Translations under genes and position numbers: made by a program | Notes under the pieces: model-generated | Databases searched by the model: none | What the model was told of the DNA's origin: nothing | Seen by the model: only the letters and a program-made list of their open reading frames with translations | Shown: one piece after another, positions 35,885 to 45,700 of the stretch | Layout of the letters: each line of letters begins with the position of its first letter | Numbering within the stretch: position 1 is the first letter of the stretch | Origin: Rhizobium sp. C4 | GTDB lineage: Bacteria; Pseudomonadota; Alphaproteobacteria; Rhizobiales; Rhizobiaceae | Assembly: GCF_021026315.1 (NCBI RefSeq) | Contig: NZ_JAJNCX010000016.1 | Span: 1-64,000 of the forward strand | DNA length: 64,000 nucleotides | Reading direction: 5' to 3'

Positions 35885-37447
35885 ATGGCCACCAGCAGCA
35901 TTCCCCTTGAAGCGCTTGAAAAGTCGATGACGCTCGCGTCGGTTCCGGCAGCGCATTGGCTGGTCATCGCGCCGCCCGTCTGGTGCCTGCTGCTGGGCGC
36001 GATCCTCATCATGACGCGCAAGCGCATGGACCTGCAGGCATGGCTCGCGATCCCGGCGCTGGCGGGCCTCGTGCTGATCGATGCGGGCCTGCTCGCGGCC
36101 GTCATCCGCGAGGGGCCAATCACCATGGTCATGGGCCGCTGGCTGCCGCCCTTCGGCATCGCCTTCACGGTCGACCCGACCGGCGCGCTGTTCAACCTGA
36201 CGGCGGGCATTGCCGCCCTGGCCGGCGGCATCGCGGCGCTGGGCGATATCGACCGGACGCGGCGGGCCTATGGCTTCTTCCCCTTCCTGTTCCTCATGGT
36301 CGGCGGGGTTTCGGGCGCGTTTCTGACCGGCGACATCTTCAACCTCTATGTCTGGTTCGAGGTGCTGCTGATCTCCTCCTTCGGCCTGATCATCCTCGGA
36401 TCGGAGCGCGAGCAGCTGGACGGCGCGACGAAATACGCGATCCTCAATCTCATCGGCACGACGCTGTTCCTGATTGCGGTCGGCATTCTCTATGCGGTCT
36501 TCGGCACGCTCAACATGGCCGACATTGCGGCCCGCGCGCCCACACTCGGCGCCTCGGCACCGATGATGACGCTGAGCCTCGTCTTCATCACCGCCTTCCT
36601 GATGAAGGCGGCTGCCTTCCCGGTGAATTCCTGGCTGCCGGCCTCCTATCACACGCCGCGCATCGTGGTGGCCGGGCTCTTTGCCGGGCTGCTCACCAAG
36701 GTTGGCGTCTATGCGCTGATCCGCGTGATGGTCATGCTGCTTCCGCAGGAGGCCAATGCCTATTCGACGCTCATCGGCGTGATCGCCGCGCTCACCATGA
36801 TCACCGGCGCGCTCGGTGCGCTGGCGCAGGCGGATCTGCGGCGCATGCTGGGCTACATGGTGATCACCGGCATCGGCATCATGCTGGCGGGCATTTCGTT
36901 CGGCGCCCAGACGGCGATTTCGGCGACGCTCTTCTATGCGCTGCATTCGATGATCGTCATGCTGGCGCTCTATCTGATGGTGGGCGTTGCCGGGCGGATG
37001 GGCGGGTCCTTCTCGCTCCACGATCTTTCGGGACTTTATGCGAAGAGCCCGCTGCTCTCGGCAATCGCGCTGGCGCTGTTCTTCTCGGTTTCCGGCCTGC
37101 CGCCCTTCTCGGGCTTCTGGCCGAAGGCGATGCTGATCAAGGCCGCATTCGATTTCGGCGCCTGGTGGCAGGGCGCGGTAATCCTCGTTTCGGGCCTCCT
37201 GACCACCATTGCCGCGACGCGCGCCTTCGCGCTCGGCTGGTGGCGGATGCCGGCTTCCGGCACGGTCGAACCGGCGCGGATGCTGGCGAGCGAACTCATC
37301 CCGCTTTCAGCCCTCACCCTCCTGTCGCTCGGCATCGGGCTTTATCCCGAGCCGCTGCTGGCGCTGGCGCAGACTGCAGCCGCCGGCCTGCTCGAGCCGA
37401 CGGCCTATCTCCATTCCGTCTTCCCGCAGGGAGCGCCCACGCCATGA
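35885..37447 (+). CDS. mrpD: Na+/H+ antiporter subunit MrpD
   Basis: A 520-residue proton-channel-like subunit with about 14 helices. Signatures are [18 protein letters not shown] (glutamate in a helix), [22 protein letters not shown] (about 238-259) and [16 protein letters not shown]. It overlaps mrpE by 4 bp (ATGA). Confidence 0.95.
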   Translation: MATSSIPLEALEKSMTLASVPAAHWLVIAPPVWCLLLGAILIMTRKRMDLQAWLAIPALAGLVLIDAGLLAAVIREGPITMVMGRWLPPFGIAFTVDPTGALFNLTAGIAALAGGIAALGDIDRTRRAYGFFPFLFLMVGGVSGAFLTGDIFNLYVWFEVLLISSFGLIILGSEREQLDGATKYAILNLIGTTLFLIAVGILYAVFGTLNMADIAARAPTLGASAPMMTLSLVFITAFLMKAAAFPVNSWLPASYHTPRIVVAGLFAGLLTKVGVYALIRVMVMLLPQEANAYSTLIGVIAALTMITGALGALAQADLRRMLGYMVITGIGIMLAGISFGAQTAISATLFYALHSMIVMLALYLMVGVAGRMGGSFSLHDLSGLYAKSPLLSAIALALFFSVSGLPPFSGFWPKAMLIKAAFDFGAWWQGAVILVSGLLTTIAATRAFALGWWRMPASGTVEPARMLASELIPLSALTLLSLGIGLYPEPLLALAQTAAAGLLEPTAYLHSVFPQGAPTP

Positions 37448-37917
37448 CGCGACTGGTAGTCCTTCTCCTCTTCACGCTGGTCTGGGCGGCTATCACCGGC
37501 TCGTTCACCGCGCTCAATCTCGGTTTCGGGCTGGTGCTGTCCGGTCTCGCGCTCTTCCTGATCCGCGAAAACGTGCAGCCGAGCGGGATCGCCATCCGTC
37601 CGCTCAAGGTGGTGGCGCTCATCCTCCTCTTCCTCAGGGAACTGGCGCTTTCGGCCTTCAAGGTGGCGGTTCTGGTGACGAGACCGAAGATGAACCTGAA
37701 GCCCGGCATCTTCGCCTTTCCGCTGCGGGTGAACCGCGATTTCGAGATCACGCTGCTGGCCAATCTCATCACGCTGACCCCGGGCACGCTCTCCGTCGAT
37801 GTTTCCGACGACCGGCGCTTTCTCTATGTCCACGCGCTCGACTGCGCCGATGCCGAGGCGGCCATCCGCGACATCGCGGACGGGTTCGAGGCGAAGATCC
37901 TGGAGGCGTTTCGATGA
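37444..37917 (+). CDS. mrpE: Na+/H+ antiporter subunit MrpE
   Basis: A 157-residue protein with two or three N-terminal helices and a cytoplasmic domain. [39 protein letters not shown] is the MNHE signature. It overlaps both neighbours by 4 bp. Confidence 0.94.
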   Translation: MTRLVVLLLFTLVWAAITGSFTALNLGFGLVLSGLALFLIRENVQPSGIAIRPLKVVALILLFLRELALSAFKVAVLVTRPKMNLKPGIFAFPLRVNRDFEITLLANLITLTPGTLSVDVSDDRRFLYVHALDCADAEAAIRDIADGFEAKILEAFR

Positions 37918-38279
37918 CGGCGGGCGACCAGATCCTGCAAGCGGCCATCTGGTTTGCGCTGATCGCGCTGCCGATCGCCTTCCTGATGACCGTCATCCGC
38001 GTCATCCGCGGCCCGAGCCTGCCCGACCGGGTCGTGGCGCTCGACATGCTGGTGGCGATCGCCATCGGCTTCATTGCCGTGATCGCGCTGAAGACCGGTT
38101 TCCACCTCTATATCGATATCGCCATGGCGCTCGGCCTCGTCGGCTTCCTGGCGACCATCGCGTTTGCACGCTTCCTGCTGACGACGGCTGGCAAGGTGAA
38201 GGCGGGCACGCCGAAGCCCGGCGTCGAAAAGTCCGGCAAGGTGAAGCGCAGGTCGGTGACCGGGAGGAAAAGACGATGA
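37914..38279 (+). CDS. mrpF: Na+/H+ antiporter subunit MrpF
   Basis: A 121-residue, three-helix protein: [58 protein letters not shown] covers the MrpF core. The C-terminal tail is lysine/arginine-rich. It overlaps mrpE and mrpG by 4 bp each. Confidence 0.93.
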   Translation: MTAGDQILQAAIWFALIALPIAFLMTVIRVIRGPSLPDRVVALDMLVAIAIGFIAVIALKTGFHLYIDIAMALGLVGFLATIAFARFLLTTAGKVKAGTPKPGVEKSGKVKRRSVTGRKRR

Positions 38280-38626
38280 CGCTCTGGCTTGCCATTCCGG
38301 TCAGCATTCTCCTGGTCGCGGGGTCGACATTTTCGGTTCTCGCGGCACTCGGTCTCCTCCGCCTGCCCGACGTCTATACGCGGATGCATGCGGCCTCCAA
38401 GGCGGGCACGGTCGGCTCGGGGCTGCTTCTGATGGCCGCCGGCCTCGGCTCGCAGGATCCGGCGATCCTCGTGCGGGCGTTTGCCGGTTTCATCTTCTTC
38501 ATCCTGACGGCGCCCGTCTCCGCGCATCTGCTGGCGCGTGCGGCGCATCTTGCGCAGGTGCCGCTGACGAAGGCGAGCGTGCGCGACGACTACGGGCGCG
38601 ACGCGAACGGGGATCGGTTGAAATAG
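38276..38626 (+). CDS. mrpG: Na+/H+ antiporter subunit MrpG
   Basis: A 116-residue, three-helix protein with the family block [31 protein letters not shown] and [18 protein letters not shown]. Last gene of the operon. The seven subunits form one complex exchanging Na+ or K+ for protons, needed for alkaline pH and cation tolerance. No clear hairpin terminator follows. Confidence 0.94.
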   Translation: MTLWLAIPVSILLVAGSTFSVLAALGLLRLPDVYTRMHAASKAGTVGSGLLLMAAGLGSQDPAILVRAFAGFIFFILTAPVSAHLLARAAHLAQVPLTKASVRDDYGRDANGDRLK

Positions 38627-39020
38627 TTACACCGGCTGCACAACTGGCAAGACACAATGTCCTATCGCGGGACGTGGATGTTGCCTGCATTAACATTCTG
38701 CCTGTTCTATTCGTGTATCGTCAGGGTCAATTGTTACGGATTGGTTAGAATTGATAAAATCCCCTTATTTCCATATGGACTTTTACTGAAACGGTGGTAA
38801 TCACGACAACTGTAAAGGTTGTGCTTCGCCGGAATTTCCTCTCCGTGCCTTTGCGCCCAGAGGATTATGCAAGAACTAAAGTGGACATAGACTTCGATGC
38901 GTCCCCTGGTCAGCATCGGCGACACGATACTTTTTTCGCAACTATCCTTCGAATGACGGATAGATCTAGCTTTGTGAGAGGCGCGCTTCGGGCGTTTCGC
39001 ACCATCTCTAGGAGAATCAT
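38627..39020 (+). promoter_or_regulatory. AT-rich upstream region of mucR
   Basis: About 390 bp without a supported gene, clearly more AT-rich than its surroundings (especially 38690-38830). MucR/Ros proteins bind AT-rich DNA with T-A steps and repress their own genes, so this is the probable promoter and autoregulatory region. No single site can be assigned with certainty. Confidence 0.5.
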
Positions 39021-39452
39021 ATGACAGAAAACGTCAAAACCCCGGATCAGGGACTTCTTGTCGAGCTGACCTCGGATATCGTATCCGCCTATGTCGGCAA
39101 TCATGTCGTTCCCGCGAGCGACCTTCCCAACCTGATCGCAGAGGTCTTCACCGCCCTGTCGAACACGTCTTCGCCCGCTCCCGCTGTAGCCGTTGTCGAA
39201 AAGCCGAAGCCGGCCGTTTCCGTCCGCCGTTCCGTGCAGGACGACCAGATCACGTGTCTGGAATGCGGTGGCTCGTTCAAGTCGCTGAAGCGCCACCTGA
39301 TGACGCATCACAACCTGACCCCCGAACAGTACCGCGAAAAGTGGGATCTGGCCTCCGACTATCCGATGGTCGCTCCCGCCTACGCACAGGCCCGCTCGCG
39401 CCTTGCCAAGGAAATGGGCCTCGGCCAGAGCCGCAAGGGTCGCGGCCGCTAA
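39021..39452 (+). CDS. mucR: MucR/Ros family transcriptional regulator
   Basis: A 143-residue zinc-finger regulator. The N-terminal helical part ([34 protein letters not shown]) is the oligomerisation region. The C2H2-like finger is [22 protein letters not shown] (Cys-x2-Cys-x9-His-x3-His) followed by [12 protein letters not shown], as in Ros/MucR. These proteins control exopolysaccharide, motility and symbiosis or virulence genes by binding AT-rich promoters. An AGGAG site precedes the ATG. Confidence 0.95.
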   Translation: MTENVKTPDQGLLVELTSDIVSAYVGNHVVPASDLPNLIAEVFTALSNTSSPAPAVAVVEKPKPAVSVRRSVQDDQITCLECGGSFKSLKRHLMTHHNLTPEQYREKWDLASDYPMVAPAYAQARSRLAKEMGLGQSRKGRGR

Positions 39453-39582
39453 GATTTGCGCAAGCCGCGTCGGACCCTGATGGGTCTTGCAGTCGATGCT
39501 TGCGATGACGACAATGAAGCGTGGACGCGATTCTTCGAGGTCGCGACACGCTTTCTCTATTTGTACCTGGGGGCGGGACGAA

Positions 39583-40260
39583 ATGCTGACGATCTATGGT
39601 GTCTATCTGTCCCGGGCGTCGCGGGTTTACTGGACCGCCGAGGAACTCGGCCTTCCCTTCAAATCGGTCAAGGTGACGCAGGCGCGCTACCTGAAGGACC
39701 CGTTTGCCGAAGACGCGCCGTTCAACACGCGCTCGTCGGACTTTCTCGCGGTCAATCCGTCCGCGCAGATCCCGGCCATCGACGATGACGGCCTGGTGCT
39801 GACCGAGTCGCTCGCCATCACCATGTATCTCGCCAAGAAGCATGGCGGCCCGCTGGCGCCGGCCAATATTGCCGAGGAAGGCCAGATGCTGCAGTGGACG
39901 CTCTGGGCGGCGACCGAGCTCGAGCCGCAGACCGTGCAGATCGTGCTTGTGCACGACGCCGGACAGGAGATGAGCGAAGGCGGACGCAAGACGATTGCGG
40001 TGGCCAGCCGCATGCTGAAAATGCCGCTCTCGGTTCTGGAACTGCATCTCGCCGGCCGCGACTTTCTCGTCGGCGACCGCTTCACCGTCGCCGACCTCAA
40101 CGTCGCGGAAGTGATGCGCTACGCCATGGGCGAACCGAAGCTCTTCGAGGACAAGCCCCATATCCGCGCCTGGTACGAGAACTGCCAGAAGCGCCCGGCC
40201 TTCGAGAAGATGATGGCGGGCCGACGGGCCGAAGCGGCGGCGCTGAGCGTTACGGAGTGA
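39583..40260 (+). CDS. Glutathione S-transferase family protein
   Basis: A 225-residue GST: N-terminal thioredoxin-like domain with [20 protein letters not shown] (Ser rather than Cys/Tyr near the active site), [26 protein letters not shown] (cis-Pro and glutathione-binding ES), and C-terminal helical domain with [21 protein letters not shown] (N-capping box). Substrate unknown. The start at 39583 begins the family N-terminus. Confidence 0.92.
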   Translation: MLTIYGVYLSRASRVYWTAEELGLPFKSVKVTQARYLKDPFAEDAPFNTRSSDFLAVNPSAQIPAIDDDGLVLTESLAITMYLAKKHGGPLAPANIAEEGQMLQWTLWAATELEPQTVQIVLVHDAGQEMSEGGRKTIAVASRMLKMPLSVLELHLAGRDFLVGDRFTVADLNVAEVMRYAMGEPKLFEDKPHIRAWYENCQKRPAFEKMMAGRRAEAAALSVTE

Positions 40261-40303
40261 ACCGCCGACGAGAGAGTTCGTCGTCCGCTCACTCGCTTTC
40301 CCC

Positions 40304-42208
40304 TCACATGAACGGCACCTGCCGCGCAGGTAACGGCTCGACGTCGATGTGATCGGGCGCAAGGCCTGCCCTTGCGCGCTGCGCCATCGCCTCATAGGCA
40401 CGTTCGAGATGACGGGTGAAGCGTTCGCTGTCGAAGAGCGGCATGATGCGGGCGTTTGCCTTGAGCCTTTCCCTGATTTCCGCGAGCAGGTCCCGGTCGT
40501 CGTGCAGCGCCACGGCGAGGTCGGCATAGGCGGCGCGGTCGTTCACGGCAATTTCGGGAAGGCCGACGGCATGGAGCAGGCTCTCGGCGACGCGGGAAGC
40601 GAAGCTGTTGCCGGAGAGCGCCACCAGCGGCACGCCGCCCCAGAGCGCATCCGATGTCGTCGTGTGGCCATTATAGGGAAAGCTGTCGAGGACGAGATCG
40701 GCGAGCGCCAGGCGATCCATATGCTTCTCGTAGGACGTGGCCTCGGCAAAGACGAGGCGGTCGGCGACAATGCCATCCTGTGCGAAGGCGCGAAGGAGAT
40801 TGCCGCGGGCGGCGACGGGCGCAAGGCACCAGAAGATGCTGCCAGGCGTGCGGGCGAGGATCTGCGCCCAGATCCCCACCATCTCGCGGCTGATCTTGGT
40901 GACATTGTTGAACGAGGCAAAGACGAAGGCTGATTCCGGCAGGCCATGGTCGGCGCGCCGCGCGCCGCGGGGGCGTGCCCGCGAGACGCTGTCGTTCGAC
41001 TGGTAGCATTCCGGCAGACGGCAGAGCTTTTCCTCGTAGAACGGCCTGGAACTCTCCGGCGTCACGATGGGATCGGAGATGCAATAGTCGAGGCCGATGC
41101 CCGTGACGGTGCCGGGATAGCCGAGCCATGTCGCCTTGACCGGCGCATCCGAGAGCGCGACGATGCCGAGCCGGTTGCCGCCGGTGAAGCCCTTGAGATC
41201 GACCAGGATGTCGGCGCGCCAGTCGGAAATCGCGCGCGCCGCCGCCGCGTCATCGAGATCGCGCAGGGGCACGATGGCATCCTTGAGGACCGGCGGCCAG
41301 CTTTCCTGTTCCACGGCGCGGTCCGCACTGGTGTAGCAGAAGAGGCCGATGTCGAAGCGGGTGCGATCATGGGCCATCAGCACCTCGCGGGCGAGGATCA
41401 TGGTGGCGTGGCTGTAGAAATCGCTGGAGAGATAGGCAATGCGGATCTTTCCACCCGCCGGGCCGAAGCGGCGGCGCGGCGGCGCAAAGCCGTTGATCTG
41501 GCGGGAGATGAGGAACTGGTCGAGCCCCGGCCGGCTGTTGGCCGCCTCGTCGTCGGACCACATGAGACGGCGATGCATCGACTGCGCGGCAAACATGTTC
41601 CGCCCGCCATCGTCGCCTTCGTCCATGATGCGGCGCAGACATTCGGCCTGGATGTCAAAATCACAGAGGTCGAGGGCGGCGCTGAAGCGCTCCGCGTTCA
41701 GCATGCCGTCGGTCGGGAAGTTCTGGAGTGCCGCGTCGAGCAGCGGCAGCATCCGCTCGATGCGGTTGGCGCTGCGCAGCACGGTGACGCCGAGCATGAC
41801 CTGCCCCGGATCGGCCGTGTCGAGACGGGAGACGAAATCGGCAGCCTCCGTCGCCCGGCCGGCATTCAGCAGCGCGCCGATGATGGCGCTTGCCAGAGCC
41901 GGGTCTTCGGTGACCGATTGCAGGATCTCGACGCCGGCACCGGCCAGCAATTCGGTCTCGCCTGCCTGGTCCAGCATGCGGCCGGCAAGCCGCAGCAGGA
42001 GAACCCTGTCGGCGCCGGGCATGCGCGCCGCCTTGAGGAAGGTTTCTCCAGCGGCGCGGGCCTCGCCGCGCCTGGCAAAGATATTGGCCTTGAGCGCCAG
42101 CGCCTGCAGCGGCATGGCGCCATCCGGCATGCGCGACAGGAGTTGGAGCGCGCGCTCGAAGTCGCCCGCCTGATAGGCCGCCACCGCCTCGACCAGATAT
42201 TGCTGCAT
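40304..42208 (-). CDS. SPINDLY-type O-GlcNAc transferase-like protein (TPR + GT41)
   Basis: A 634-residue protein. The N-terminal half is helical with TPR-like repeats (AVAAYQAGDFERALQLLSRMPDG; LALKANIFARRGEARAAGETFL). The C-terminal half matches the GT41/SPINDLY catalytic region: KIRIAYLSSDFYSHATMILA, KATWLGYPGTVTGIGLDYCISD, FASFNNVTKISREMVGIWAQIL, DSFPYNGHTTTSDALWGGVPLVAL. Bacterial members modify proteins or surface glycans; the target here is unknown. No signal peptide. Confidence 0.9.
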   Translation of the reverse strand: MQQYLVEAVAAYQAGDFERALQLLSRMPDGAMPLQALALKANIFARRGEARAAGETFLKAARMPGADRVLLLRLAGRMLDQAGETELLAGAGVEILQSVTEDPALASAIIGALLNAGRATEAADFVSRLDTADPGQVMLGVTVLRSANRIERMLPLLDAALQNFPTDGMLNAERFSAALDLCDFDIQAECLRRIMDEGDDGGRNMFAAQSMHRRLMWSDDEAANSRPGLDQFLISRQINGFAPPRRRFGPAGGKIRIAYLSSDFYSHATMILAREVLMAHDRTRFDIGLFCYTSADRAVEQESWPPVLKDAIVPLRDLDDAAAARAISDWRADILVDLKGFTGGNRLGIVALSDAPVKATWLGYPGTVTGIGLDYCISDPIVTPESSRPFYEEKLCRLPECYQSNDSVSRARPRGARRADHGLPESAFVFASFNNVTKISREMVGIWAQILARTPGSIFWCLAPVAARGNLLRAFAQDGIVADRLVFAEATSYEKHMDRLALADLVLDSFPYNGHTTTSDALWGGVPLVALSGNSFASRVAESLLHAVGLPEIAVNDRAAYADLAVALHDDRDLLAEIRERLKANARIMPLFDSERFTRHLERAYEAMAQRARAGLAPDHIDVEPLPARQVPFM

Positions 42209-42286
42209 GCGCCCCGCCCGTGATGAATTGCAGCGAAATTACCCCCCGCTGCTTGCCCGAAACGGGCGGGCAAAAGGCATCGCGGC

Positions 42287-42901
42287 TCAGGCCGTGACGG
42301 CAAGGGCCTTCTTCACGGCCGGGCGTTCGTTCATGCGCCGGAAATGGTCCTGCACACGCGGGAAGTTCGCGATGTCGACGCCATCGCCGGCGAGCCAGGT
42401 GGAGAGCGTGTAGAGATAGGGATCGGCGATCGTGTAGGTGTCGCCCATGACCCAGGGGCCCTTGAAGCCCGCCTCGATGAGGTTGAAGCACTCGGTCATG
42501 TTGCCGGGAACGCGGCGCTTCATGTCTTCGATCGAGCTTTCCTCGTCCGCCCAGCGGCTGCCGCGCGGGCGATGCGCATGGGCGACATGGACGGTGGAGG
42601 CGAGATAGGTATTGAAGGCCTGCAGCTCGCCGAGCGCAAACGGATCGGAGAGCGGCGCGAGACCGGCCTGCGGGGCGATCTGGGCGAGATAGAGCAGGAT
42701 CGCCGGCGTTTCGGTCAGGACGCCGCGCTCGGTCTTCAGCGCCGGCACGCGGCCCTTGGGGTTGAGGGCGAGATATTCGGGCGAGCGCTGCTCGCTGTTG
42801 GCGAACTTCACGACATGAACATCATGCTCGATATCGGCTTCATTCAGCGTGATCAGCGAGGCGAGCGAGCAGGTTCCGGGCGCGTGAAAGAGGGTGAGCA
42901 T
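42287..42901 (-). CDS. Glutathione S-transferase family protein
   Basis: A 204-residue GST. N-terminal LTLFHAPGTCSLASLITLNEADI carries the Ser/Cys active-site region of beta-type bacterial GSTs (PGTCS). RVPALKTERGVLTETPAILLYLA has the cis-Pro and TE glutathione-binding pair; C-terminal YTIADPYLYTLSTWLAGD has the N-capping motif. Start at 42901 chosen for the canonical MLTLF beginning. Confidence 0.92.
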   Translation of the reverse strand: MLTLFHAPGTCSLASLITLNEADIEHDVHVVKFANSEQRSPEYLALNPKGRVPALKTERGVLTETPAILLYLAQIAPQAGLAPLSDPFALGELQAFNTYLASTVHVAHAHRPRGSRWADEESSIEDMKRRVPGNMTECFNLIEAGFKGPWVMGDTYTIADPYLYTLSTWLAGDGVDIANFPRVQDHFRRMNERPAVKKALAVTA

Positions 42902-43039
42902 GCGTGTCTCCATCAATGGCAATGCAAGGCGCAGAGCCTTGCCGGAAAGCGCGGCGGGAGCAAGTGAGTTTTGGTGATCAGTCCATCAAGAGCGTTTGCA
43001 CGAAGCGTTTGCGACAGAGCGGGACTGCTTTTTCCGCAA

Positions 43040-44959
43040 TCAGCCAGCCAGCCGGTTCAGCCCCTCGGCCGGGACATTCAGATAGGTCACGACATCCTGT
43101 TCGCTCATCGGCTTGGCGAAGAAATAGCCCTGTATCGAATGGCAGCCGAGTTCGCGCAGCGCTTCGACCTGCGCATTCGTCTCCGCACCTTCGACGACGC
43201 AGCTGATGCCGATGCCGCGGCAGAGCGTGATCAGCGAGCGGACGATCATCTGGTTCGTCTGGTTGTTTTCGATATCGGCGACGAAGCGCTGGTCGATCTT
43301 CAGCTTGTCGAGCGGCAGGTTCTGGACATGGCTGAGGCTGGAATAGCCGGTGCCGAAATCGTCCAGCGCCACATGAATGCCGGCGCGGCGCAACAGTTCG
43401 ATATTCTCGCGCGCCAGCGAAAAGTCCTGCAGAAGTGCGGTTTCCGTCAGTTCGAAGACGATCCGGCGCGGATTGACGCCGCTCTGTTCCACTTCGGTGA
43501 TCAACCGCATGATCATGACGCTGTTGATGATGTCACAGGCGGAGAGGTTAAACGAGAGGCCGACATGGTCCGGCCAGTGCCGCATGGCCGCCGTGGACTT
43601 GCGCAGCATGACCAGCGTGATGGCCGAGATGAGGCCCGCGCGCTCGGCCACCGGTACGAACTGGCTGGGCGACACCGCGCCGAGGACCGGGCTGTTCCAC
43701 CGCGCCAGCGCTTCCAGATGCTGCGTGGTGCCGGTCTCGGTATCCACGATGGGCTGAAACATGGGGTAGAATTCGGCGTCCATGTCGGCAACGCGGATCG
43801 CCTGCTCGATCGCCCCTTGCGCCCGCAATTCCTCACGATGCACGGGGGAGAAGACTTCGGCACGCGCCCTGCCCGTCCGCTTGGCGTGATAGAGAGCAAA
43901 ATCGGCATATTCGAACAGCCTGTCGGCGGCCTCCGCCATATCGGGGCATACGGCCATGCCCACCGAACCGCTGACGGCGACCGTGACGTCGCCGAATGTC
44001 ATCGGCGCCTCGATGAGGCTGATCATCGTCTGACCGAGTTCCTTCAGCGGCGCATCGTCGCCTTTCAGGATCACGATGAAGGCATATTCGTCGCCACCGA
44101 GGCGATAGAAGGAGACGGCCTTGCCGAGGCTGGATGTGAGACGATTGGCAACCTCGCAAAGCACCAGGTCGCCGACGCGGTGGCCGTAGGAATCATTGAC
44201 CGGCTTGAAGCCATCGAGATCCAGAATGCCGACGGCAAAGCGCCGCGACTTCATGCGCGCCCGCTCCAGCACCCGATCGAGCATGGCAAAGAAGTGCCGC
44301 CGGTTGGGCAGGCCCGTCAGCATGTCGCTGCTGGCAAGGGCGGCGTTCCGGCTGCTCAGCCTCTGGGCTTCGCGGCGGGCCTGTTCCAGCATCTTGAAGT
44401 CGTTGTAATAGCTGATCACGCAGGCATGCAGGACGGCCAGAAACAGAACGGCAATGGCGGCAGACAGAGAGGCATAGAAATCATTCATGCTCCAGCAGAC
44501 ATAGAGCATGGCCAGATTGACGACGCCGGCGACGAGATTGGCGTAGTGGCGCAGATGAATGAGCGAAACGCAGCTGACGACCGAGAGAACCAGCAGCTCT
44601 ACCACCAGGTAGTATTTGCCATGCAGATCCAGATAGGGAACGGCCATGTAATCCATGAGCGCCACGACGAGGGCGGCGGCAAACAGGAGCCGCGTCGCCC
44701 GCTGCAGCCGGCTCTGCGCAACATCACTGGCGGCAGGCGTGTTCCTGTGGCGAAACCACCAGATGCCACGGACCATGGCCCCGGCCATCAGAAGAGACGG
44801 ACACAGAACCGACCAGACCCAGGGAACAATCGACCAGAAGGAATAGATGTGGCAGGCCATCGCCAAAGACAGGCCGGCATAAATCGGCGGCATCTTCTGG
44901 GCAAAGGAGCGATATTGCGCCACAATTAAATTATTGTCTTCTGAAATAGAACTTGACAT
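43040..44959 (-). CDS. Membrane-bound GGDEF-EAL cyclic-di-GMP protein
   Basis: A 639-residue protein. The N-terminal ~180 residues form five or six membrane helices. The GGDEF domain follows with SSDMLTGLPNRRHFFAMLD and the active-site variant GGDEY (about residue 288). The EAL domain has EALARW (about 415), ELTETALLQD, DDFGTGYSSLSH and LKIDQRFV, all catalytic features of a phosphodiesterase. It may make, break or sense cyclic-di-GMP; the EAL half looks fully active. Confidence 0.95.
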   Translation of the reverse strand: MSSSISEDNNLIVAQYRSFAQKMPPIYAGLSLAMACHIYSFWSIVPWVWSVLCPSLLMAGAMVRGIWWFRHRNTPAASDVAQSRLQRATRLLFAAALVVALMDYMAVPYLDLHGKYYLVVELLVLSVVSCVSLIHLRHYANLVAGVVNLAMLYVCWSMNDFYASLSAAIAVLFLAVLHACVISYYNDFKMLEQARREAQRLSSRNAALASSDMLTGLPNRRHFFAMLDRVLERARMKSRRFAVGILDLDGFKPVNDSYGHRVGDLVLCEVANRLTSSLGKAVSFYRLGGDEYAFIVILKGDDAPLKELGQTMISLIEAPMTFGDVTVAVSGSVGMAVCPDMAEAADRLFEYADFALYHAKRTGRARAEVFSPVHREELRAQGAIEQAIRVADMDAEFYPMFQPIVDTETGTTQHLEALARWNSPVLGAVSPSQFVPVAERAGLISAITLVMLRKSTAAMRHWPDHVGLSFNLSACDIINSVMIMRLITEVEQSGVNPRRIVFELTETALLQDFSLARENIELLRRAGIHVALDDFGTGYSSLSHVQNLPLDKLKIDQRFVADIENNQTNQMIVRSLITLCRGIGISCVVEGAETNAQVEALRELGCHSIQGYFFAKPMSEQDVVTYLNVPAEGLNRLAG

Positions 44960-45135
44960 CCGGACCTCTCACCGGAGTCAAATTCGGATTCAATCCTTAA
45001 ATAAAGTCTAACCGCAACGCAAAATTGCGCTTTATCAAGAATTTTTACATCATATTAGAGATTTGTTTTTGAACTATACTCAATATACGCAACAGCGCAT
45101 ATGAAGTAAAACCGGCATCCGAGCGACGACCCGCC
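44960..45135. other. AT-rich promoter region of the GGDEF-EAL gene
   Basis: About 175 bp, strongly AT-rich between 44995 and 45105, lying between the GGDEF-EAL start and the nikR stop. It presumably holds the GGDEF-EAL promoter. No gene is supported. Confidence 0.45.
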
Positions 45136-45534
45136 TCACGACGGGATGATCGCGAGCTCCCCATGGGTGACATTGCGCTCGGCCGTCACATGTTCGGCGA
45201 AATGGCGGACCTCGTTGGCCGAGCCCTTCAGGATGCTCACCTCCAGGCAGCGGTCATGGTCCAGATGGACATGCATGCTGGCGACCGAAATGTCGTGATG
45301 GTCGTGGAAGGTGTTGGTCAGGCGGCGCGCAAGGTCGCGGGCCTTGTGGTCGTAGGTATAGGAGAGCACGCCGACGCAATGGGCCATGTCACCTGAGTCC
45401 ACGCGGGCCTGCTTGAGCCCGGCACGCGCAAGATCGCGGATCGCCTCCGAGCGGTTCTGATAGCCGCGTTCGCTCATGACGCGGTCCAGCTCGGCCATCA
45501 GGTCGTCGTCGAGTGTCACGGTCACACGCTGCAT
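45136..45534 (-). CDS. nikR: Nickel-responsive regulator NikR
   Basis: A 132-residue ribbon-helix-helix repressor: [20 protein letters not shown] is the DNA-binding ribbon. The C-terminal ACT-like metal domain has the nickel ligands in [21 protein letters not shown] (His, His-x-His, Cys). It represses nickel uptake when nickel is plentiful. It is divergent from the nickel ECF transporter, with a NikR-like operator between. Start at 45534 follows the family; the frame is open upstream. Confidence 0.96.
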   Translation of the reverse strand: MQRVTVTLDDDLMAELDRVMSERGYQNRSEAIRDLARAGLKQARVDSGDMAHCVGVLSYTYDHKARDLARRLTNTFHDHHDISVASMHVHLDHDRCLEVSILKGSANEVRHFAEHVTAERNVTHGELAIIPS

Positions 45535-45616
45535 CGGGCTTCTCCTCACGTCGTTTTCACATCGCCAGATACCATAGGCCCGCGCCGCATTCGAGTGTGA
45601 GAAATGTCGAAATCGG

Positions 45617-45644
45617 TGATGACAAATTTTCAGAAAGATCATAC
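45617..45644. promoter_or_regulatory. Candidate NikR operator
   Basis: TGATGA-N16-TCATAC lies between divergent nikR and the nickel permease gene. The known E. coli operator is GTATGA-N16-TCATAC: the right half is identical, the left matches in ATGA, and the spacing is exact. Confidence 0.6.
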
Positions 45645-45700
45645 TTTCCCTTCACCAAAAGATGCAGGACCCAAACCGGGCTGCGAAGGGAGACCGACCG

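Noticed and set aside
35576-37021. 481-codon minus-strand frame opposite mrpD
   Set aside because: mrpD is fully conserved and coupled to mrpE; the opposite frame shows no motifs and crosses the repeats.
40946-42223. 425-codon plus-strand frame opposite the SPINDLY-type gene
   Set aside because: Shadow frame in GC-rich DNA without any recognisable domain.
42971-44929. 652-codon plus-strand frame opposite the GGDEF-EAL gene
   Set aside because: The minus-strand protein has all GGDEF and EAL motifs; the plus-strand translation is Arg/His/Asp-rich shadow.
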